The notes beneath the pieces are model-generated. The model worked only from the letters and a program-made list of their open reading frames with translations. It searched no databases and was not told the origin of the DNA. DNA of 42,833 bases from Betaproteobacteria bacterium (GTDB lineage: Bacteria > Pseudomonadota > Gammaproteobacteria > Burkholderiales > SG8-41), in the NCBI GenBank assembly GCA_947467315.1, contig CANIID010000008.1, forward strand, positions 1 through 42,833. Reading direction: 5' to 3'. Below, one piece after another: positions 16,096-23,465 of the stretch. The translations under genes were made by a program, and so were the position numbers. Each line of letters begins with the position of its first letter. The stretch's first letter is position 1.

Positions 16096-17145
16096 TTACT
16101 TTGACCCTGCGGGATTGGCAACAGCGGCGGCAATGGCTTTGGGTGCCATGCCCAGCGCCTCGCGGTATTCGGCGGGCGACATCAGATCACGACCCAGCAG
16201 TTGCGCGATTTGTTTCATATGCAAAAAACTCTCGACGTTGCTTTTAATGATGTCGTCGCGATGCGGGTAGGGCCAGATGGTGTCTTCCATGCCCACGCGC
16301 ACGTGCAGGCCGAGCAGCATGGCAAAGGTGGTCAGATAGGTGCTGGCACGGCCGGCCGCACAAACCAGAATAAAACAATTCGGATCAATGTCGCGAATCG
16401 TGCGCACCATGCGCATCAACCCATCCACCATTTGCTGCGGATTGTGCATCGGGCTGCAGCCGGGAAGTGCGGGCAGGATCAGCCAGTAATAGGGCGGCTT
16501 GACCAGCCCGCTGGCGACCAGAAAGCGCCGCGCGTTGTCGATATCGCCGTCGTCGTAAACCGAGATGATCGGCTTGGCGCCGTGCTGTTGCGCGAGCTGC
16601 GCCTTCTTGATCACCACATGCGGCGCTTTGAAAAACATGCTGTCGCCGCAGCAGATGGCGGTGGTGTTGACCGGCAGCGCGTCGAACAGGCCCATTTTCA
16701 TGGTGGATTCCATGACGGCGCTTTCTTCGTCGGTCACGGCCACCAGGCAGCCGTCGAACATCACATCCGGATACTTTTTCTTCAGCGGCGCGATCACGTC
16801 GTGAAAGCGTTGCGGGTCCAGCGCGTTAAAGCCGCCATCGTCGCGCACGTGGATGTGGATGCTCGGCGCGCCGGCCTTGATGCATTCCTCGGCCGAATCG
16901 CGAATTTCATCCACCGTGATCGGCTGATTGGGGTTGCTGCGTTTGCTGAAAAACGCGCCGGTGATGGTGGCCGCAATCATCACCTTTTGCGGGATGTCCC
17001 ACTTGGGCATCGGGTCCACGTCCGCGAAGCGGCTGGTGAAAGGGTCCAGCACTTCGGGCATGCCGTAGGGCTTCCAGGTGGTTTTGAGGCCCTCGCGGGC
17101 CACCCATTTATCGACCTGCTTCCATTTGATTTTGTCGTCGCTCAT
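16096..17145 (-). CDS. BKACE-family (beta-keto acid cleavage enzyme, DUF849) protein
   Basis: 349 residues, with about 50 extra N-terminal residues before the usual VMIAATITGA start; most members have 270-310. BKACE enzymes are Zn-dependent TIM barrels that exchange a beta-keto acid with acetyl-CoA to give acetoacetate and a new CoA ester; the founder acts in lysine fermentation. Metal-site motif SIHIHVRD has His97 and His99, and VRVGMEDTIW carries the conserved Glu near residue 295. Family forms usually read HLHVRD and VGLEDN, so the variant residues may mean a different substrate group. A strong ribosome-binding site (GAGGAGAGC) precedes the ATG. It follows the citrate-synthase-like gene and is coupled to the next SDR. 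Confidence 0.88.
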   Translation of the reverse strand: MSDDKIKWKQVDKWVAREGLKTTWKPYGMPEVLDPFTSRFADVDPMPKWDIPQKVMIAATITGAFFSKRSNPNQPITVDEIRDSAEECIKAGAPSIHIHVRDDGGFNALDPQRFHDVIAPLKKKYPDVMFDGCLVAVTDEESAVMESTMKMGLFDALPVNTTAICCGDSMFFKAPHVVIKKAQLAQQHGAKPIISVYDDGDIDNARRFLVASGLVKPPYYWLILPALPGCSPMHNPQQMVDGLMRMVRTIRDIDPNCFILVCAAGRASTYLTTFAMLLGLHVRVGMEDTIWPYPHRDDIIKSNVESFLHMKQIAQLLGRDLMSPAEYREALGMAPKAIAAAVANPAGSK

Positions 17146-17181
17146 ATAGCTCTCCTCGTATGTTTCCCTGATTGATGGGGT

Positions 17182-17218
17182 TGCGCCTCACGCCTCACCC
17201 CTTACGCCTCACCCCTCA
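17182..17218. repeat. Heptamer array (TCACGCC) at a stop codon
   Basis: Variants of CTCACGC/CTCACCC/CTTACGC are repeated about five times. On the minus strand the first bases form the TGA stop of the citryl-CoA-lyase-like gene (AAATGAGGGGTGAGGCG). It occupies most of the gap to the BKACE gene. Confidence 0.7.
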
Positions 17219-18001
17219 TTTCTTAGGCACAGCCCGCTCCGCCTTGCCAATGTAATCACAATCCTCATCCCGCACAATGCGCAACGGTTTGCCTTCTTCA
17301 ATCTCTTCAATCACATGCGCCATGATACCCGGCACCACAGCAATCAAAGCCACCGCCGCCATTTGCATCGGCCGAAAGCCCATTTCACTCATGATCGCGC
17401 CCAGCATGCCGTCAACGTTGATACACAAACCCTGACGATTCGTCACGCGTACAAATTCGGCGTGTATGGACTCGAACATTTTGATTTTGTCGCCGAGAAA
17501 ACCGTTATCGGATGCGACTTTGCGCAGACGAATCGCGCGGAAGTCATCGCCCTTGTGCGTGGGGTGCCCCAGGCCAGGAATGCGCTTTTTCTTCGCGCGG
17601 ATGTCGGCCACCACGCGCTGGGCGGTTTCTTCCATCGTGATGTTTTCGCTTTTCATCATCTTCAGCGCGTTGTCGAGAAACTCGGCGCTGTGCTGCGGTG
17701 AAATCGTGTTCGAGCCGGCTGTCAGCAAGCCGGCAGCGGTGCCCGGTACCAGTTGCGGATTGCCCGATGCGGCGTAGCGCGCGGCCAACACGCTGGCGGC
17801 AACAAAGCCGTGATCGAGCAGGCTATTCAGCATGGCATCCATCATTTTGCTTTCCTGCGGCGTCGGCAGTTCACCGCGGATGGTGAGGAATACGCCGTCG
17901 GCGTAGGTGTAGTGGCCGATTAAGTCTTCGTGCGAGTAGCCGTGGATGATGACTTTGCCGTCCATCACGCGGCTGATTTTGGTGGCCCATTCGTGTGCCA
18001 T
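17216..18001 (-). CDS. Citrate-synthase-like protein, probable citryl-CoA lyase type
   Basis: 261 residues, well short of citrate synthase (about 430) but the usual length for the citryl-CoA-lyase-like group. Catalytic positions of the superfamily can be traced: His64 in LLDHGF, His146 in GLGHPTHKGDDFR and Asp197 in NVDGMLGAIM. Such enzymes make or break a C-C bond between acetyl-CoA and a keto acid. ATG 18001 follows a good AAGGAG site; upstream in-frame codons lie in repeat sequence and are not real. It sits between the CoA-transferase beta gene and BKACE, so the operon has two different acetyl-CoA-dependent carbon-carbon enzymes. The most likely role is cleavage of a citryl-CoA-like or citramalyl-CoA-like thioester; substrate not shown. 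Confidence 0.82.
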   Translation of the reverse strand: MAHEWATKISRVMDGKVIIHGYSHEDLIGHYTYADGVFLTIRGELPTPQESKMMDAMLNSLLDHGFVAASVLAARYAASGNPQLVPGTAAGLLTAGSNTISPQHSAEFLDNALKMMKSENITMEETAQRVVADIRAKKKRIPGLGHPTHKGDDFRAIRLRKVASDNGFLGDKIKMFESIHAEFVRVTNRQGLCINVDGMLGAIMSEMGFRPMQMAAVALIAVVPGIMAHVIEEIEEGKPLRIVRDEDCDYIGKAERAVPKK

Positions 18002-18020
18002 GCATTCTCCTTGAGTTGTC

Positions 18021-18103
18021 GTTAGGTGTGAGGCGTGAGGCGTGAGGCGCGGGGCGCGGGGCTGTGGCGGTGTCACGCCTCACTCCTCACGCTTCACGCC
18101 TTA
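18021..18103. repeat. Inverted heptamer arrays (GTGAGGC / GCCTCAC)
   Basis: The left array is GTGAGGCGTGAGGCGTGAGG and the right array holds CACGCCTCACTCCTCACG, with a GC-rich spacer of GGGGCGCGGGGC type, so the pair can form a long hairpin. The right end touches the TAA stop of the CoA-transferase beta gene. It fills the gap between that gene and the citryl-CoA-lyase-like gene. Confidence 0.7.
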
Positions 18104-18883
18104 CTTCCTTAGCGCACCTTGCACGTCGATGCGTGTGCGCAGTACCGCCAGTTGTTCATCGTTGGGCAATTCAGTGACAGGAATGGAAGGCGGGATTACC
18201 AATTCAAAGCCGGTGTTCTTTTTCACGTCATCGACACTCACGCCCGGATGCAATGACTTCAAACGCATGCGCTTGCTGCCGTCCTCGAAATCCATCACAC
18301 ACAAGGGCGTGACCACATACCGCGGGCCGCCGCCGGGCAAGCCCAGCTTGGTGCGTGCGTCGTCGCCGCCGCTGCCCCAGCCCAAGGCGGAAATGAAATC
18401 ACACTTGGGAACGAAGATGCGCGGATCGTGCGAATTCACCACCAGATGAAAACGGCTGTTCATCACCGTGGCGTTGCACACGCCGATGGCGCCCGGCCCG
18501 CGAAACTTGAGCGCCTTGTAATCCTTGCCGATGCCGATCAGGTTGCTGTTGCCGTATTGATCGATCTGCAAGGCACCCGCGAAGAACACGCCGCGCTTGC
18601 GGAATTTCATGTTCTCCACCAGATCGTTGTGCAGATAGTACGCCTCGGCCCAGCGCGTGGCGCGATGGTCGGTAATCAACTCGAATTCCTCGATCACCGG
18701 TTCGTTCAGCACGTTGGCCTTGGTCATCGCGATCATCACCGACATGTTCGCACCCCACATCAGGTGCGCAAGCAGCACGCCGGCGCGCGGCACCGGCAGA
18801 TTGGCGCCGACTTCCACCCATTCGCCATCGACTAAGTCGCGTGCCAGCACGGTGGCCATGATTTCTTTGGTTGTGGCTTGCAT
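18101..18883 (-). CDS. CoA-transferase family I, beta subunit (glutaconate CoA-transferase/IpdB-like)
   Basis: 260 residues. It reads like GctB/IpdB subunits: LVDGEWVEVGANLPVPRAG, FFAGALQIDQYGNSN, HDPRIFVPKCDF and RYVVTPLCVMDFEDGSKRM. Classical transferases carry the catalytic Glu in the beta subunit; I do not see an obvious counterpart in the VGANLPVPRAGVLLAH region, so the pair may belong to the IpdAB-like group that opens rings or hydrolyses rather than transfers CoA. This needs an alignment. The gene begins one base after the alpha-subunit stop, as expected for a two-subunit enzyme. Confidence 0.85.
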   Translation of the reverse strand: MQATTKEIMATVLARDLVDGEWVEVGANLPVPRAGVLLAHLMWGANMSVMIAMTKANVLNEPVIEEFELITDHRATRWAEAYYLHNDLVENMKFRKRGVFFAGALQIDQYGNSNLIGIGKDYKALKFRGPGAIGVCNATVMNSRFHLVVNSHDPRIFVPKCDFISALGWGSGGDDARTKLGLPGGGPRYVVTPLCVMDFEDGSKRMRLKSLHPGVSVDDVKKNTGFELVIPPSIPVTELPNDEQLAVLRTRIDVQGALRK

Positions 18884-18884
18884 G

Positions 18885-19796
18885 TTAGTACTCGTTCAAC
18901 GACAACAGGTTACGAATGCCGACGCGTTCCAGATACTCGGCGTGATCTTTCGGCCCGGTGACGAATTCATCGAGATACGCCTGCAACGGTGCGAAATCAT
19001 CCGACTTGGCCCACGCGGTAGCGGCCTGCACGTATTGCTTGATATGCGCCTTGTCTTCGATGTAATGCCCAGGGCTGGAATACGGATGCGCACCGAATTT
19101 TGCACGAATGATGCCGTCGGCGCCGGGGATCGCGGTCTTGCCCGGATCGGCTTTGATTTGCTCATTCGACACCACTTGCTCGACCTGCACATAGGTTTCG
19201 TCAGCGGCCGCATAAATCGCGCGGTCGCCGTAGCCGTGGCCGATGTATTGCACATTGCCGTAGGCGTCAGATGTGGCGGCATGCAGAAACGCGATGTCGA
19301 TATTGACGGCCGGTATCGCCAGCAGAGTTTCGCCATTGAGCGGGTCTTTGAATTCCTTGATCGCCGGGTTCATTTGCGGGAACGACGTGCCGACACCGGA
19401 GCGCCAGGGATTGAACGGCACGCGTTGCGCAGCGGCGCGCAGGGCGCAGTAATACATGGCTTCGTCGAGTTCAAACACTTCGACTTTGCCGCGCTCCGCG
19501 GCGGCGCGAAACGCCGGCCCGATGGGGGCAAGCACTTCGCCTCCCACGTACGGCGCGACGACTTTTTTCGCCACGCCGGCGGCGATCAGTAAATCGATTT
19601 CCAAGCCCGAAGAGGCGGGGCCGACGACGGTGAGATTTTTTACGCCGCGTTTGATCAGGCCGCGCACCACCAGCATCGGGTGGCTGGAATTAATAAAGCC
19701 GCCGATGGCGATGGTCATGCCGTCTTTGACTTTGGCTAGTGCATCGTCGAGTTCGATGATGCGTTTTTTGCGTTGGGGTGTCGCTGTATCACTCAT
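18885..19796 (-). CDS. CoA-transferase family I, alpha subunit (glutaconate CoA-transferase/IpdA-like)
   Basis: 303 residues. The CoA-transferase signature is IAIGGFINSSHPMLVVRGLIKRG near residues 29-51, shown here in parts: IGGFINSS and VVRGLIKRG. Further family segments are LTVVGPASSGLEID, VFELDEAMYY, RAAAQRVPFNP and ATSDAYGNVQYIG. The first gene of its block: AAGGAAAT precedes ATG 19796, and 159 bases with GC-rich palindromes separate it from the SDR upstream. Together with the beta subunit it would activate, deactivate or hydrolyse an acid as CoA thioester. Glutaconate, 3-oxoacids or steroid-ring acids are known substrates in the family; which applies is unknown. Confidence 0.87.
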   Translation of the reverse strand: MSDTATPQRKKRIIELDDALAKVKDGMTIAIGGFINSSHPMLVVRGLIKRGVKNLTVVGPASSGLEIDLLIAAGVAKKVVAPYVGGEVLAPIGPAFRAAAERGKVEVFELDEAMYYCALRAAAQRVPFNPWRSGVGTSFPQMNPAIKEFKDPLNGETLLAIPAVNIDIAFLHAATSDAYGNVQYIGHGYGDRAIYAAADETYVQVEQVVSNEQIKADPGKTAIPGADGIIRAKFGAHPYSSPGHYIEDKAHIKQYVQAATAWAKSDDFAPLQAYLDEFVTGPKDHAEYLERVGIRNLLSLNEY

Positions 19797-19837
19797 GAAG
19801 ATATTTCCTTAATGCCGCAAACTTGAAAAACCACTTC

Positions 19838-19926
19838 CCTCCCCTTCAGGGGGAGGGTTAGGGTAGGGGTGGGGTGGCTGTGCTAACCCCACCCCCATCC
19901 CAGCCTTCCCCCTGGAAGGGGAAGGA
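19838..19926. repeat. GC-rich inverted repeat with CCCCACCCC tracts
   Basis: A long imperfect palindrome: CCCTCCCCTTCAGGGGGAGG and CCTTCCCCCTGGAAGGGGAA at the two ends, with GGGTAGGGGTGGGGTGGC facing GCTAACCCCACCCCCATCC inside. It lies between the SDR (19956) and the CoA-transferase alpha gene and may attenuate transcription or just be an intergenic repeat. Confidence 0.6.
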
Positions 19927-19955
19927 GAAAAATGGCGCCGCAAGCGGCGAAAAAT

Positions 19956-20708
19956 TTAGTGGGCTATCTGTCCGCCATCAATCACATAAGCCTGTCCGGT
20001 CACGAACGACGACTCATCGGAGGCAAGATAAACCGCCATCGGCCCGATGTCTTCCGGCTTGCCGAAGCGCCGCAGCGGAATCTGCCGCAGGCCCGCATCC
20101 ACCGTTTTCTGATCCTGCATGTACGGCTTGGTGAGGTCGGTTTCGATCCATCCGGGGCAGATGGCGTTGACGCGCACGTTGTAGCGTGCCCACTCCACAG
20201 CGAGCGCCTTCGACAATTGCGAGAGGCCGCCCTTGGTCATGCAGTAAATCGAATTCCACGGCGCGCCGACGAAGCTGTAGATCGACGACATGGTGATGAT
20301 ACTGCCACTTTTTTGTTCCACCATGCCTTTGCCGACGGCTTGCATGGTCATGATGGCGCCTTCCAGGTTGGTGGAAATCAGGCTGCGCCAGTCGTCGGGC
20401 TGCATATCCAAAAACGGTTTTAGCCGCTGCACACCGGCGTTGCACACCAGCGTGTCGATTTTTCCGAACTCTTTTACGGTTTGTGCCACGGCGGCGGCGA
20501 TGCTGTCGGCGCTGGTCACGTCGGTTTTGAGTGCGAGCGCGCGGCGTCCGTGGGCTTTCACGCCTGCGAGCGTTTCTTCGAGTGCTGCCGTGTCGCGGCC
20601 GATCAGCGCGACATCCGCGCCGGCCTCGGCCAGCGATACGGCCACGCTGCGGCCGATGCCGCGGCTCGCGCCGGTGACGAATGCGGTTTTGCCTTTTAGA
20701 TCAAACAT
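19956..20708 (-). CDS. SDR-family oxidoreductase (copy 2)
   Basis: 250 residues, the standard SDR length. TGASRGIG at 12-19, NAG at 90-92, Ser141/142 in MSSIYS, Tyr155 and Lys159 in YCMTK, and the ending VTGQAYVIDGG. Arg38 after the second strand (LIGRD) leans to NADP, in contrast to copy 1 with an Asp there. The ATG overlaps the end of the acyl-CoA ligase gene by 8 bases, so the two are coupled. It probably reduces or oxidises the beta-position of the acyl group that the ligase activates, as FabG-like enzymes do; substrate unknown. Confidence 0.9.
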   Translation of the reverse strand: MFDLKGKTAFVTGASRGIGRSVAVSLAEAGADVALIGRDTAALEETLAGVKAHGRRALALKTDVTSADSIAAAVAQTVKEFGKIDTLVCNAGVQRLKPFLDMQPDDWRSLISTNLEGAIMTMQAVGKGMVEQKSGSIITMSSIYSFVGAPWNSIYCMTKGGLSQLSKALAVEWARYNVRVNAICPGWIETDLTKPYMQDQKTVDAGLRQIPLRRFGKPEDIGPMAVYLASDESSFVTGQAYVIDGGQIAH

Positions 20709-22386
20709 GGTGTTCCTTGCTGTTTTGATGATTTGAATCGAGTTTATCCCAAGTGCCGGGTGTGAACGGCATCTCGCGCAACACGTTCTTGCGCACTTTG
20801 TTGGTTTCTGTTTTAGGTAGCGCCGCCACAAACTCCACATAGCGCGGCACGGCGAACTTCGGTAACTGCGTTTGCGCGTGAGCGATCAGGGTTTCTGCTG
20901 ACAGTTGCGTATTCGTATGTGCAACCACCACGATTTTCACATCATCGCCGCCCAGTTCGCAAGGCACAGCAATCGCCGCGACTTCGAGCACACCTTCCAC
21001 CTGCGCGATAGCCGCTTCGACTTCAAAAGCAGAGACGTTTTCGCCGCGCACGCGGATGCCGTCTTTCACGCGCCCGGCGAAATGCAGATGGCCCGCGACG
21101 TCGATGTAACCCGCGTCACCGGTGTGCAGCCACGGGCCGCTAAAAGCGGCGCGGGTGGCAACGGGGTCGCCATCGTAGCCGAGCATGAGGGCGCACGGTT
21201 CATCCGAGCGCACCAGAATTTCACCGGTTTTACCGGTGGGCAGCGGTTCGTTGTTCTCGTCGGCAATGCGCACTTCAAAGCCATCGATGGCACGACCACC
21301 GGTGGCCAAGCCGGGGCTGTCGTGCGGCAGGTATATGCCCACGTTGCCCTCGGTGGAGCCGTAGCCCGAGCGCAGCACCACGCCATGGCGCGTTTGAAAC
21401 TCCGCAAAATCGTTGTGTGACGCGCCGATGCCCCAGCCGATACGCAGGGCTGTGCCGGCACCATTGGCAGCCGTGGTGGATTTCAACAATATGCGCAGTG
21501 TTTCACCGATGTAATAAAACGCGGTGCAGCCGTGCGCGCGCACATCCGGCCAGAAGCGGGACGCGCTGAATTTTTCGGTCAGCACCATGGTCGCGCCCAC
21601 CAGCAGCACCGGCAGCGTGATCATCGCCTGCGCGGTGTTGTGAAACAGCGGAAAGCAGTTGTAGTACACATCGCGCTCGCACAAGGCCATGTCGTTCACG
21701 ATGTTGCGGCCCAGCAGGTATTGTTGCGCGTGCGATAGCTGCACGCCTTTCGACGGCCCGGTGGTGCCGGAGGTGTTCATGATCGCGCCCACGTCGGCGC
21801 CGCTGATGGGCGTGGCCGGTGACGCTGCATGGGGTTCGGATAAAATAATGTTTAAAAACAGATGGTTACATTTAAATCGCGGTTTGGCCTTATTCGCCGG
21901 ATTACCGAGCACGATGACGGTTTTGATCGACGTCACCTGATCGACCACGGCTTCGAGCTCCGGCAACAGCGTGTCTTCAACCACGACGGCTGTCACCGGC
22001 GCGCGGCTCAGCGTGTGCAGCAGTTGCGGGCTTTTGTAGGCGGTATTGAGCGGCAACTGAATCGCGCCGATGCGCGACAGGCCGAACCACAAGTCGAGAT
22101 ATTCAACGCGGTTGTGCAGCAGCAACGCGACGCGTTCGCCTTTGCCGATACCCATCGCGTGAAACGCCGCCGCCACGCGATCCGCGCGCTGGTCGGCTTC
22201 GGCGTAGGTAATTTTTACGTCACCGCAAATGACGAACGTGCGCGCGCCAATGCACTGCGCCTGCGTGCGCAGGATGTGCGCGGCGACTTGCTCCTGGAGC
22301 GATAGGCCGGTGAGAAAATTCGGGTTCAACCGTGCATCCCCGCTTACTCCGCCTTGATATTGCCGTCGCGGATCACCTTCGCCCAC
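20701..22386 (-). CDS. Acyl-CoA synthetase, AMP-forming (CaiC/long-chain-ligase-like)
   Basis: 561 residues if GTG 22386 is used, which would overlap the upstream TctC gene by 43 bases; a TTG at 22329 just after that gene is an alternative and would give 542. The enzyme forms an acyl-AMP and then the CoA thioester. ANL motifs: NTSGTTGPSKG at 204-214, GYGSTEGNVGIY, HTGDAGYID, GRVKDGIRVRGENV, and a C-terminal PKTETNKVRKN with the Lys of the second half-reaction. An AT-rich patch (21840-21869) codes for residues about 169-180 (PRFKCNHLFLNI) in the variable region before the P-loop. Carnitine/crotonobetaine, aromatic or medium-chain acids are all possible. Confidence 0.9.
   Translation of the reverse strand: MGEGDPRRQYQGGVSGDARLNPNFLTGLSLQEQVAAHILRTQAQCIGARTFVICGDVKITYAEADQRADRVAAAFHAMGIGKGERVALLLHNRVEYLDLWFGLSRIGAIQLPLNTAYKSPQLLHTLSRAPVTAVVVEDTLLPELEAVVDQVTSIKTVIVLGNPANKAKPRFKCNHLFLNIILSEPHAASPATPISGADVGAIMNTSGTTGPSKGVQLSHAQQYLLGRNIVNDMALCERDVYYNCFPLFHNTAQAMITLPVLLVGATMVLTEKFSASRFWPDVRAHGCTAFYYIGETLRILLKSTTAANGAGTALRIGWGIGASHNDFAEFQTRHGVVLRSGYGSTEGNVGIYLPHDSPGLATGGRAIDGFEVRIADENNEPLPTGKTGEILVRSDEPCALMLGYDGDPVATRAAFSGPWLHTGDAGYIDVAGHLHFAGRVKDGIRVRGENVSAFEVEAAIAQVEGVLEVAAIAVPCELGGDDVKIVVVAHTNTQLSAETLIAHAQTQLPKFAVPRYVEFVAALPKTETNKVRKNVLREMPFTPGTWDKLDSNHQNSKEHHV
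21840..21869 (-). repeat. AT-rich dispersed element, copy E, inside the acyl-CoA ligase gene
   Basis: On the minus strand it reads GTAACCATCTG then TTTTTAAACATTATTTTAT. It matches copy F at nearly every base from TGTTTTTAAACATTATTTT onwards. It lies in frame within the gene, in a patch much richer in AT than the rest. Confidence 0.65.
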
Positions 22387-23309
22387 TTCGCGGTTTCGGA
22401 TTTGATGAACGCGCCGAATTGTTCCTGTGTGTTGCCCACGGGCTCGGCACCCATGCCCAGAAAGCGCTCGCGGATGTCCGGTGCGCGTAGTATTTTGACG
22501 ACTTCGGTATGCAAACGATTGCGTATCTCCACTGGCGTCGCTGCCGGAATCACCAGCGCAAACCAGTTGGTGAGCGTGAAGCCCGGCACAAAATCATGCA
22601 TCGGTGGCACATCGGGCAGGAGCGGCGTGCGCTTCGCGCCCAGCACCGCAAGTGCGCGCAGTTTGCCGGCTTTGATGAAGGGCAGCGATTGCACCATGCT
22701 GTCGTAGCCCAGTTGTACGTTGCCTGCCATCAAATCGATTTGACCCGGCGAACTGCCTTTATACGGCACGTGCGTGGTGCGGATGCCGGCCATGGTGTTG
22801 AACATTTCCGCAGCCAAGTGCGGCGCGCCGCCTGCGCCGCTGGAATAGTAATTCAGTTCGCCGGGTTTTGATTTGGCGAGCGCGATCAGCTCGCGCGGAT
22901 TTTTCGCCGGCAGCGACGGATGCACCATCTGCACAAACCACACATCCACCACGTGCGTGAGCGGTGCAAAGTCGCGTTCAATATTGAACGGCAGTTTGTT
23001 GCCGTAGAGCGCAGTGTTGACCGCCAGATTGCCCAGCGTGCCCATGAACAGCGTGTGGCCGTCGGGCGCGGATTTGGCCGCGAGTTCGGTGCCGATCACA
23101 CCTTGCGCACCGGCGCGATTGTCGATCACTACCTGAGTGCCCAACGCTTCGCCGAGCTTGGGCGCAATCATGCGCGCCACGATGTCGGTGCCGCCGCCGG
23201 CAGGGAAGGCGACGATGATGCGGATCGGTTTGGACGGAAACGCTTGCGCGTATAGGTTGCCGCCGATCAACGCCAGCGGCAAAGCGAGATATCGCATGAA
23301 CGGTCGCAT
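22344..23309 (-). CDS. TctC/Bug-family periplasmic receptor (copy 3)
   Basis: 321 residues from ATG 23309 (GAGGATG lies 9 bases upstream); a second ATG at 23297 would shorten the signal peptide by four residues. The signal peptide RYLALPLALIGGNLYA is cut before QAFPSKPIR. Distinctive segments are VIDNRAGAQGVIGTELAAK, GTLGNLAVNTALYGNKLPF, YYSSGAGGAPHLAAEMFN and HVPYKGSSPGQIDLMAG. The GTLGNLAVN and YKGSSPG pattern recurs in copy 10 (GTTGNLSLNP, YKGSAPG), so these two are likely closest kin. It heads the long minus-strand run and faces TctC copy 4 across 156 bases, so both may answer to one regulator. Confidence 0.95.
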   Translation of the reverse strand: MRPFMRYLALPLALIGGNLYAQAFPSKPIRIIVAFPAGGGTDIVARMIAPKLGEALGTQVVIDNRAGAQGVIGTELAAKSAPDGHTLFMGTLGNLAVNTALYGNKLPFNIERDFAPLTHVVDVWFVQMVHPSLPAKNPRELIALAKSKPGELNYYSSGAGGAPHLAAEMFNTMAGIRTTHVPYKGSSPGQIDLMAGNVQLGYDSMVQSLPFIKAGKLRALAVLGAKRTPLLPDVPPMHDFVPGFTLTNWFALVIPAATPVEIRNRLHTEVVKILRAPDIRERFLGMGAEPVGNTQEQFGAFIKSETAKWAKVIRDGNIKAE

Positions 23310-23465
23310 GAATTACATCCTCGTGTGGGTGTACAGATAGAGACATACTGTGGAATCTGAGTGGCATCCAACGTGCGTCCGCATGTTCTGGACTAACGAA
23401 GTGCCAGCCGAAATTATAGAATAGCCTGAATCGCTTGGCGTTGGCGATATTAGGGGCATTTCACC
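23310..23465. promoter_or_regulatory. Divergent intergenic region of two TctC operons
   Basis: 156 bases between starts pointing away from each other; it must hold the promoters of the minus-strand run and of the TctC/flavoprotein pair. A -10-like TATAGA at 23415 is the only box I can point to, without a convincing -35. No clear palindromic operator is seen. Confidence 0.4.

Noticed and set aside
16201-17175. Long open frame on the plus strand opposite the BKACE gene (324 codons)
   Set aside because: It mirrors the GC-rich BKACE gene, has no recognisable domain and is rich in His, Arg, Val and Ala, as antisense frames are. BKACE motifs on the other strand are clear.
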